Shown here: piece after piece, positions 25,501-37,500 of the stretch
How positions within the stretch are numbered: position 1 is the first letter of the stretch
How the letters are laid out: the number at the start of each line of letters is the position of its first letter
DNA from: Echinarachnius parma
Lineage: Eukaryota; Echinodermata; Echinoidea; Clypeasteroida; Echinarachniidae
DNA length: 64,000 nt
Assembly: GCA_037951105.1 (NCBI GenBank)
Contig: JBAMJV010012357.1
Span: forward strand, 1-64,000
Direction: 5' to 3'
The notes under the pieces: model-generated
Seen by the model: the letters and a program-made list of their open reading frames with translations, nothing else
What the model was told of the DNA's origin: nothing
Database searches by the model: none
Program-made: the position numbers and the translations under genes

Positions 25501-28500
25501 AATTGTCTCTTCATACATTAACCTTAGATAATAACAAAATATTTTCCAGGGCAAAAAATAAGGCAGGATCTTCCATTGTTTTCATAGCCATACATTTTAC
25601 AGATTAAAACGCAAGTTTACAGTCGATATTAAACTCACCTGATAGTTCTCTTTGATCAAGTCCACAATGTTTCCTGAATCAGAAGCCAGCTCACCCACTG
25701 TTGCACCTTCAATGTAGCTTGGCAAATTCTGATATATGGATATAAAAGGAAAATACAATACGTACTTATTAAAGCTATGTCTCATTATTATACATTGAGT
25801 CGAATTTGGTATGATTGTGAAGGTAATCTTGTACTTTACAAGCCTCAAGCAATTCAGATTTTTAACAAATTTTTTTATATTTTTTTATCGAAATTGAAAA
25901 TGAGACAAATTCACCCTCCAAACCAGGCCCAAAGTCACCCCGATCTCGCCGCTTAGATCGATGACGTATACCAAGGGGGTATGGATTCTCTGCTGTGCAT
26001 GCGCGATCGCCGCGGTATACAGTTTGCGTGCAGTATTTTGTTTACAACAACCATCGCTCGGTTTGACTCGCTCTGTTTCGACTGAATCAACTCGAATGGC
26101 GGACGACCTGAATTTAGATTTGAGTTTTGAAGTAAAATATGAGTTAGATGAGACAGAGAACAGCTCCTCAAGTTCCGATGAGGATGAGGGGGATTTAGGA
26201 GACGTTGCAGAAGATGAGCTTGAGATCGAGCCGATGCCTGTACCTCCCGCGGCCTGTTTCCGCTGTACATGAGCCAGATCGCTGCGCGCGCACTGCTGTT
26301 ACAATAATCTCGTTACTTCGCTCGAGCTACTGTAATATCTTGAGAAATAACTTCGCCAGTGTTGATCAGCACGCAATTCCGCAAACAACATCACACATGG
26401 ATCAATGATATGGGAGTGTACTAAACGTTATCGATGTCACATGGGGCTTGTACTGTAGCCAGCTGAGCTGTGATGATTTTACATCCAATATTTACATCAC
26501 CAGCACGCGATCGAGGCTTCGTCGGCTCTGCTTGGGCCCATCGGCTTGGGTATCCGTGGGCTGGCCGCGCCGGGCAGGGGTGACGCCAGAGTAGCGCTAG
26601 CTGGAGCGAGCTAGCTAACCGCTATTAGTATTGCACGTCGCGCTGCTCTCGCACCGTCCAGCGTATAGCTACAGCACATATAGTGCAGTGCAATTGAATC
26701 ATGATTTCACTCGCAGATTCGGCGATTGATTTACCCATTTTTACCTTATCAGACACATTAATAACTAAAAGAATAACCATACAATGAATATATGTTGTTG
26801 TTTCATTAGTTCAAAAAGTTAAAACCACCATAATTATACAGAAAATAGTTTAAACGATCACGGAAGCCTCAGTATAAAGGCGTATAATGTAAATCTATTT
26901 GAGTTAATTGAAAATCAACGAGGGCATAAAGTTTGTCATCACATAAGTTTATTCCATTCAATACAGCGTTGTATTTGTTCATGCAGATGATTATTTACTG
27001 CTGAAAGTGATATTATTATTTATATTATATGACCTATATAGATACTGTTGTGTGATTGGTCAAAATGCTGTCACGTGACCATTGCTACAAGGATGAGAAG
27101 CGTTATATTTTCAAACATGACGTAAATTACGTCGTACCTCTGAATATAACGGCGTTATATCCAGAGGTATGACGTAAGAATACAAACTTTTACTGCGGAG
27201 TTGGAATTTGGCGTTTACTTTAGTTGAGCTTTCCTGTTTAGAAATACTGTAGAGTTGGATTTCACAACAAATTTGCGGATTTCTTAACATCTGACACTGC
27301 CATTGGAATCAAGAAAGCAAACTAAAAATGGTGAGTCGGCACAATTCTCTATTATCTTTATTTTTTCTATTTATCTTGATTTGTATCTATATAGGTCATC
27401 ATAATATAACAGATATTGACTTTTTCCTTCGGGAACCATATAACATTTCATTTCCCTTGGGGAGTTATATTTTTGTCTCGGAATACTATATTTTCCCTCA
27501 GCGCTACGCGCTTCGGAAAAATATAATGTCCCTCGACAAAAATATAACTCCCTCGAGGATCTCAAATGTTATATTGCCCCTCTAGACAGTCAATATCTGT
27601 ATAATAATCCATAGTAACTGCATTCCTGCTGTGAATTTGTATAGTTTTGGTTAGATTCAGAAAAAAAGCTTAGACATTTGATCTTAGTCAAATGTTAACC
27701 TCACCTTAGTTTACATTTTTAACACCCCTATAAACGTTTTACGATTTAGTTTGCAGTTCATCATGTTCTATATCTGTAACAGTATTATTCAGAAATATTA
27801 TTCGGTTCAATCACATTTGATTGAAAGCTCTGTCTTCAGGGAAGCACTTGGGGGTGTTTCACAAAGATCCTAAGTTGAACTTAACTCTAAGATGGACTTA
27901 ACAATTATGGTAAGCCAATTGTAGCCTTGGAATAAAATAAATTCAAAAGCAGAAATGCAAGAATGTTAGACTTTCATAAATTTTACGTTAAGAACATGAG
28001 ATATCCTTGGTAATAGAAAATATTAATGGTTAAATAAACATGTTATGCCTTTTAAAAGAACTTTTACACAAAAAAATCAAAGAAACCAACGGCTTTCCAT
28101 AATTTTTAAGTTCAACTTAGGATCTGTGTGAAGCACCCCCCTGGACTAGTAAAAAGAGAAGTAACCATCAAAAACAATCAAAAACATGGTTCATAGTTTG
28201 GCACAAACTTGGCACAGAATCGTGTCATATAAGCACTCATCAAAAGGTCTTTCATAAACGGAGGTACTTGGAAATATAAGTGCTGACTGGCAAATTACCA
28301 AAATCATAATTTCTGATTATCCACTTTCACGGTGGAGAGCTTGAACGTAAGACTCATATTTCATATATTGCACTTACCGAATACAAAGACTTTTGGTCCC
28401 TCGTAACAGCAAAGATTGGAATGACATTATTCTCCCGAAGCTTAGCACTCAGATGACCGATGGAGGGGTAGTCCTGATAGTTGGAAGAGAAAGTGTATAA

Positions 28501-31500
28501 GAGTTAAGAGGGATATATATATATTACTAGTGGCCAAGCACCTCTCTGCGACGCCGTGCATGCGCATAATCGCTTGAGCTCTGAGGTTGTCGATGAGCAA
28601 ATTAGTCTTATTAATAAACGTCGCCCACAGTGCGTACAAACATAGGCGTGATTGGCTCATCGAACAGTTTTCCCGTGATCTGGATTTAGAGCGCAATAAT
28701 GGATTTAGACGCCACAGAGATTGGAGAAATATTTATAAATATATGTGAATACAATTAAATTGACTTATTAATATCATCTATTTGGAGTTGAATCATGTAA
28801 ACTTAAGACTGAATGCATTTGTCATGGTTATATATGCTAAATATCAAGTCATCAACCATCGAAATTGATTCAATAATTTAAAAAATCCAGACATCTAACA
28901 CAATTCAAACTATCTAGTGGGAAAATTACTTCATAGCCATAATGTGGCACTGCTCTAGTTATTTAGCATGCTAGTAATTTACATTAGAACAAACTATGTG
29001 TCTATGTGGACAGTTGCATATTGAGCAAAACACTTTTTAGGAGCTATTGAGGGATCAAAGGGGAGTTGTTACCGAAAACATGTTCTATTTCATGAGAAAA
29101 CATATAAAATAATTTGTAGCCATTATACCATATTTAAATTTTACTGATGTGAAGAGTAGGGGCTTCAGCTCCCCCCCCCCCCCCCCCCCCCCCCAGCATC
29201 CCCATCTGTACACCGGTGTGTGTGTGTGGTTGTATGATATATATTATTATTCTCACCTGTAGAGTGCTCCATGTGTACATGTTTGTACCAGGGTCCATAT
29301 GACATCTGCCATCGTTGGGCTCTACGATTCCGCCCATCTGAGGAAAGAATTACACCATTATAATAAAATATTATTGAAATATATTTCTAATTTTTGTAAT
29401 TATCATTTTACATTTAATTAGCATGTATGTACATTGAGATAATATGCACACGGCTACCATAACAATCCTTCTAATGTATCATCTCTTTAAGTTATCCCAT
29501 TCAAATATAAACTTGTTCTGTGAAAGTGAATAATTCATCTCAAGAGTTGATCGAAAGGTCTGTCCTCAGGGAAGCACTGGTGTAGAAAACAAACATTTAC
29601 CAAAGAAAAACTACCAAAACAATCCTTCCAATGTATCATCTCTTTAAGTTATCCAATTCAAATATAAACTTGTTCTGTGAAAGTGAATAACTAATTTCAA
29701 TAAGAGTCGATTGAAAGGTCTGTCTTCAGGGAAGCACTGGTGTAGGAAAACGAAAATTTACCAAAGAAATAGAATCATGTTTTCTTGACCTGAGCTGTTC
29801 TTATGTCCACTAAGCAATCACTGAAAGGTTATTTGTTGGAAGGAAATAGGGAAGACAAGTGCTTATTGACAGATTATCTAAATCATCATTAGCAATCTGT
29901 AACAGAATTGTTCACTAAGCTATCCGATCACATACATGTAATATTATTCACGCAGAATGAATTAAAACAAAATTAAATATAACTTTTTTTCCCTTTTAAG
30001 TTCTAGTACTAAATATCTTCAGATTTGGAGTACAACTTGCACTTTAAATACATTTCTTGCTGTCATTTCTATTCTACCAAGGCAGTGTAAACCTTTTGTC
30101 AAAAAAGGTATAAACAAAATTGTAATACATTACAACTATCTCATATTACTACTGTATACACAATAATGTGGTCAAGAACAGCTAAGCTAACTAACTTACT
30201 CTTCCGTCCCCGGCAAAATGGAATGATGCATCAGTGGTGAAGAGAACCAGATGACGGGCCTTGGGCCTCCAGCCAATCACATTCTGCAAAGTAATTAAAT
30301 TACAAAGGGTTCAAAGGGCATACAGACCTATCACTGAATAATACACCCAAATAAACTGTCATTGTATGTAATAATCATAAGTGCATTTATCATTACAATT
30401 ACATTATGTAATTATTATTTTATTATGCTGATTATGGCATTATCAAAATGCAATCCATAAAAGTACAATCAGTACCCACACAAGCCAAATAAATTTAATA
30501 TACATGACTATATTTCGTCGGAGAGCTATAGTGCACCATTGGTGTTTGTCCGTTAACACGTGACATACAAGGATTATTATACTACCTCCTGAGGTGAATG
30601 CTCAGGGAATTTGTATTTGTTATTTGTCTTCCATTTAACAACTTTACAAGAACACACAAACATACAAGAACACACACACACACAAGAATGTAAAATGAAT
30701 TATATATTGTATCTTACCCCACAAACAGCAATTTGCATCAGGGCATCGAAGCCACCCTCGGGAGTATCCAGGTTACCAGATACAATGGTGTTTTGTAGGC
30801 GTCGCTGTGAACATGATACACAAGATATAGAATTGTAAGTATGGAATGAGCTACATGATACAGCCATTGGGGCTAGTTTATTGCAAGGCTTCATTGCAAG
30901 GCACTTTTTGGAGGAGAAATTGCAAAACTGTTCATATTGGAAGTGAAATATCAGAAGTCGTATTGAATAAAGTCTAATGGCCTTGTAACAAAACGTTTTG
31001 GTTGGAATTATTCAGATATGAAAATATTTTTGCTGTTAACCCATTGCTTACGGGAACCGGGTGGGCTATGTACAAAGTCTATGGGGATTTCAGAATCTTG
31101 TAGTGAACGGGTTAAATGACCCCGATACTCTTCTGGCCCATTCAATTCCATACTTAGATGTAATAAGTAACAAACAACAACTGGATACTTGAGAACAAAC
31201 TGGATTGTATTTCTTATTCCATTCAACACTTTATCTCCTATATCAAAACATGCATTTCCATGTATGAAAATACAAGACTGAAAATTATTCAAGAAGTTAG
31301 GTCCAGTATATATTTGAGGGCAAAATCATTGAATATAATTTCTTCTGTTACATCCAGTTTATTTGAAAGCAAAGAAATTGAATATTATTTCTTGTTTTCT
31401 TGGTCCAGTATATTTAAAAAGAAACAAATTGACAATTATTTATGATGCTTGGTGCAGTATACTGTCTAATATCTGGTTCAGTATATTTATAAGCAAAACA

Positions 31501-34500
31501 ATGAATATTAGTTCTGATATAAGTCTGGTCCAGTATAATATTCTGATGACCGGGGTAATAATATAATTGTAAAGCGCTTAGAGATGATTATCAATCGTGA
31601 TAGGCGCTATATAAATCGAGGATATTATTATTATTAATATTTAAGAGCTAAAATATGCAGTATTAATTCATTTTCCTGGTCCAGCATACTTACAGAGAAC
31701 AGCTGACTGTCTGTGTCCAGAGGCAGGATGTTATGGAAACCATGCGGTCTGGCACAACCAGAACAGGGCGACTCGAGCCTGAGAAAGGAGTTTGAAAATA
31801 CAGATTTGAATTATTATGCCTATATAATTGTAAAATATTATATTTTGTTTACTGTAGTCACAGAAAAACGATAATATGTACAGGCAATTCTTTTATCAGT
31901 TTAAATTTGTATCTGTCATAGAGGATAGAGGCCTATATGTTATTCATAAATATCAGAAAGAAATTATTACAAAACATATTAATTCCGTGATATTTTTTAA
32001 AAATAAGATGGTAAAAAGACTCTCCCCCCACTCACACACACACAGACGTGCAACACTAGGAAATGTTTTGAAATCATGGTGCTGCCACTGGTTAAAAGAT
32101 AATTTATTTACATGACACTTAGTTTTGATCCAATCTCCCTATAAAATGTTCCCCACGTATTGTCAACTTGTATACATGATGGAAGAACATAATACTCACT
32201 TTGACGGTACAGTACTGACGTAGGGTAGCACTGTTTTATCCACAAAAGAGCCAAATCCAAGCTTATAATCTCGAGTTATATTCCCAAGCGAGTCAACTAT
32301 ATAGGAAATATGGATATAAAATGGATACATAATTAGGTAATTTATATGGAAACACATTAGTAAACATAGATTTATTTCAATAAAAAGTACATTTATTAAT
32401 ATCATAATTGGTCACATTATTCAACGGCTTGCTTAAATCAGCCACGTCGTGAGTTAAATATCCAATTTACTGTCTAATATACTGCTTGAATGCCAGAAAA
32501 AAGAAGAAAACTATTTTGTTCAGTTCTGCACTTAGTGATTGAAAAAATCTACTTGGCTAATTCCATTGATATGTTTCTCTTTTTAAATTTGTTTAGTTTA
32601 AAGGGGTAGTACAGTTTTGGTAAGGCTGAACTTTAGTAACCAAAACCTGCACAGTAACATTACAAACTAATAGTTATAACTCCACCCCTGATAGTAGACT
32701 GACGTCTTTATGACGTCTTAATTTGGTCGTAAACTGGTAAACACGTCATATGTCGTACAAACGATCAGAATACGACGTCATTATGACGTATTTTAAAGAC
32801 CATTTTTGACATGATGACTTATGTCGTATAAAAGACGTAAAATTGACGTCATTATAACATCTTTAAACGACCATTTTCCCACTATTTATTTTTGTCGTAG
32901 GAAAGACGTAAAAACGATGTCATTATAACGTTGTTCAAAGACCATTTTTAAGAATGTATTATTGTCGTATAGAAGACATGATAACGACGTCTTTATAATG
33001 TCGTTTAAAGACCATTTTTGCCATACGGGTTTATGTCGTATCAATAACGCTATAAAGACGTAAGTTTGACGTCTTTTCAAGACCAATTTTTTGCCATCAT
33101 TTTTTGTCATATGGACGCCCTTTTTACGACGTTAATGTGACGTATTTCAAAGACCATATTCCAATTGTTTTTTGTCGTATGGAAGGACGTAAAAATTACG
33201 TTAATATTACGTCATTTAAAGATCACTTTTTCAGTATTTATTTTTGTCGTATAGAAGACGTAACAACGACGTCTTTATGATGTCTTTGAAAGACTATTTT
33301 GCCATCATTTTTTGTCGTATGGACGACCACTTTACGACGTCATTTTGAAGTCTTTTCAAGACCATTTTTTCACTATTTATTTTGTTGTAAAAAAGTCTTA
33401 AAATTTACGTCTTGATGATGTCTTTTAAAGACTATTTTTGCCATTATGGTTTGTGTCATACGACGACGTTAATACGACGTCATTATGATGTGATTTCAAG
33501 ACTAGTTTTTGCCATCATTTATTGTCGTATGGACGACCTTTTTACAACGTCATTGTGACGTCTTTCAAAGACCATTTTTTCCAATGCTTTTTCGTCATAT
33601 TAAGGATGTAAAATCGACGTCATTATCACGTCATTAAAAGATTATTTTTAAGTATTTATTTTGTAGTATAAAATACGTTATAACGACGTCTTTATGATGT
33701 CTTTGAAAGTCCAATTTTGCAATTAAGGTTTGTGTCCTACGGACAACATTATTAAGACGTCATTTTGACGTCTTTTCAAGACTATTGTTTGCCATCATTT
33801 TTTGTCGTATGGACGACCACTTTACGACGTCATTTTGAAGTCTTTTCAAGACTAGTTTTTTTGCCATCATTTTTTGTCGTATGGACGAACTTTTTACTAC
33901 GTCATGTTGACGTCTTTCAAAGACCATTTTTTCACTATTTATTTTGTCATAAAAAAGTCTTACAATTGACGTCTTCATGATGTCTTTTAAAGACTATTTT
34001 TGCCATTATGGTTAGTGTCGTACGACGACGTTAATATGACGTCATTATGATGTGTTTTCAAGACTAGTTTTTGCCATCATTTAATGTCGTATGGACGACC
34101 TTTTTACAACGTCATTGTGACGTCTTTCAAAGACCATTTTTCCAATGCTTTTTCGTCATATTAAGAATGTAAAAACGACGTCATTATCACGTCATTAAAA
34201 GATAATTTTTAAGTATTTATTTTGTAGTATAAAAGGCTTTATAATGACGTCTTTATAATGTCTTTGAAAGGACCATTTTTGCCATTAAGGTTTGTGTCGT
34301 ACGCACGACAATATTAAGACGTCATTATGACGTCTTTACAAGACTAGTTTTTGCCATCATTTTTTGTCGTATGAACGACCTCATTACGTCATTGTGACGT
34401 CTTTTAAAAAACATTTTTCCAATTATTTTTTGTCGTATAGACGACGTTATTACAACGTTATTATGACGTCTTTCAAAGACATTTAAACAATTATTTTTGG

Positions 34501-37500
34501 TGAATGGACGACCTTTTTATGACGTCAATAAGACGTCTTTATGTCGTCTAAATGGCGTAATTTATGGTACAAATTGATGTCTTCAAGACGTCGTAAAGAC
34601 GCCTTTTCGGAAAAAGATACGTCATTATCACGTCAAAATATGACGTCTATATGACGGTAAACACGGGTGCAAAATCTTCACTTTTTGACGTGAATTTACG
34701 ACGTCTTAAAGACGACGTACACAAGGTGGAAATGACGTCAAATCCAGACGTAAAAATCGCGTCTTCTATTGACCAATAAGACGTCTTTATGTTGTCTAAA
34801 TGGCGTAATTTATGGTACAAATTGACGTCTTCAAGACGTCGTAAAGACGCCTTTTCGGAAAAAGATACGTCATTATCACGTCAAAATATGACGTCTATAT
34901 GACGGTAAACGCGGGTGCAAAATCTTCACTTTTTGACGTGAATTTATGACGTCTTTAAGACGACGTACACGCCGTGAAAATCACGTCAAATCAATACGTA
35001 AAAATCATGTCTTATATTGACCAATAAGACGTCTTTATGTCGTCTTAATAACGTAATTAATGGAACAAATTGACGACTTAAAAACGTCATAAAGACGCCT
35101 TTTCGGATAAAAATACGTCATTATCATGTCAAAATATGACGTCTATATCAGGGTAAACGCGGGTGCAAAATCTTCACTTTTTGACGTGAATTTACGACGT
35201 CTTAAAGACGACGTACACAAGGTGGAAATGACGTCAAATCCAGACGTAAAAAGCACGTCTTATATTGACCAATAAGACGTCTTTATGTCGTCTAAATGGC
35301 GTAATTTATGGTACAAATTGACGTCTTAAAGACGTTGTAAAGACGCCTTTTCGGGGGAAAATACGTCATTATCACGTCAAAATATGACGTCTATATGACG
35401 GTAAACGCGGGTGCAAAATCTTCACTTTTTGACGTGAATTTACGACGTCTTAAAGACGACGTACATAAGGTGGAAATGACGTCAAATCCAGACGTAAAAA
35501 TCACGTCTTATATTGACCAATAAGACGTCTTTATGTCGTCTAAATGGCGTAATTTATGGTACAAATTGACGTCTTCAAGACGTCGTAAAGACGCCTTTTC
35601 GGAAAAAAATACGTCATTTTCACGTCAAAATATGACGGTAAACGCGGGTGCAAAATCTTCACTTTTTGACGTGAATTTAAGACGTCTTTAAGACGACGTG
35701 CACGATGAAAAACGACGTAAATTTGACGTAATTTTTACCAGTGTTTGCTATCAGGGATTCATTATTGGCTGTAGGCCATGTTGTTGGATCATACATAAGC
35801 CATATATGGTTTATGTTGGAACTGTGTATGACACTAAATACAATATTTATGTGGGAGTGGTGCATATTTATTAGTGCGTCAATTATTTGCTTTCTTCGTG
35901 AAAAATATATCAAATCATAACACGCTTTCCCAGATGCAGTTAATCTTAAGCCCGAATTTCCTATCTAGGTATGCACCAGATTGCACAATTTCAAATTCAT
36001 AAATGCAAAATCTTTCTTACCGTGGGAGGGGGATACCCCCTCCCAAACCCTCCCCCTCCCTCCCTGCCCCAGCCCTCAGGCACTTCGCTCCATCGGGACT
36101 CATTATTGGCAGTGTGTTGTTGGATCATACATAATGTTGCATAATTATGGTTTATGTTGTGTTGTGTGTGTGTGTTTTGGGGTACATATTTATTAGTGTG
36201 TCAATTATTTGTTTTCTATATGAAAAATATATTAAAACTTTCTGGTCGATCAAATCATATCACGCTTTCCCAAATACAGCCGAATTTCATATCTAGGTAT
36301 GCATCAGATTGCACAATTTCAAGTCCAAAAATGCAAAAACTCCCTACCGTGGGAGGGGGGACAACCCCCTCCCACACCCTCCCCCCGCTCAGTCGCTTCG
36401 CTCCCTCGCAATGTCTCACTCTCACCTCTGGCTCAAACTTGGCAACCCAGAGTGTGGTTGGGCATGAGCCCCTATACACACCAAAATTGTGAGCCCCCTT
36501 GGGGTTTTGCCCCCCCCCCCCAATCCAAAACTGCTTCCGGCGCGCCTGCCTCTGACCTAATAAAACAAATATGCAATTTAGCTGATTATCTGTATAATGC
36601 TAATTCTACAACAAATTGTCAATGTTGCCAAGGTAACATTGCTAAATTATCTAAAGAAACCTTTAAGCACATGAGAAAAAACAAACAAATATTGGATTGT
36701 CTACAACCTATTATCGCCTACAGGAATAATTCATCATCGATTATAAACGATAGTATCAAAGTGGAAATAACCCAATGATGCCAGGGTGGTAATATTGCTA
36801 GATTTCCTAAAGAATCCCTTTAGAACATGAGTAAAAACAAACAAACAAATATTGCACTTATGAACGTCTACAACATAATAGGATCGCCTACAGGAATAAT
36901 TCATGATCGATTATAAACGATCGTATCAAAGTGGAAATAACCCAATGATCCCAAGGTGGTAATATTGCTAAATTTTCTAAAGAAACCTTTTAGAACATGA
37001 ATAACAAAAGAAAATACAGTAGGACTTATGATTAACGTCTTCAGGTCTAATGGATACAGGATTCATTCATGATCGATTATAAACAATCGCATTAGAGTGC
37101 AAAGTAAAATTCCAATTTTTATAACTATTTACATTGAAAACATTGTTATTATGATCTTGTTTTTGCAGATATTAAAACTAATATAAATACCAACCTGTTT
37201 TTAATATTTTCAACATGATTTGCAAATTAATTATTTAGGCATCAACTCTTTGAAATACTAAACAGTCAATACTAACCATTTAAATCTCACATACTAAGAA
37301 GCGGGATATATATAGGGAACCTATACGACAACTGATCAGTAAGGTGTTAGACGTAGGTTATAGGATAGGATAGGTTTAGGATCTAGGAATAGGATAGGAT
37401 TATGTGTTACATGTTATAAAACTGTTGACTGTGGAATATACTACAAGACATAACCATCTCAATTTTTAAATTATTAATAATGTAAAAATCGCTTCAAAAT

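Noticed and set aside
36299..36778. 159-codon ORF on the plus strand
   Set aside because: Lies across tandem repeats and low-complexity proline-rich sequence, with no domain pattern; a near-copy at 35981 does not preserve the frame.
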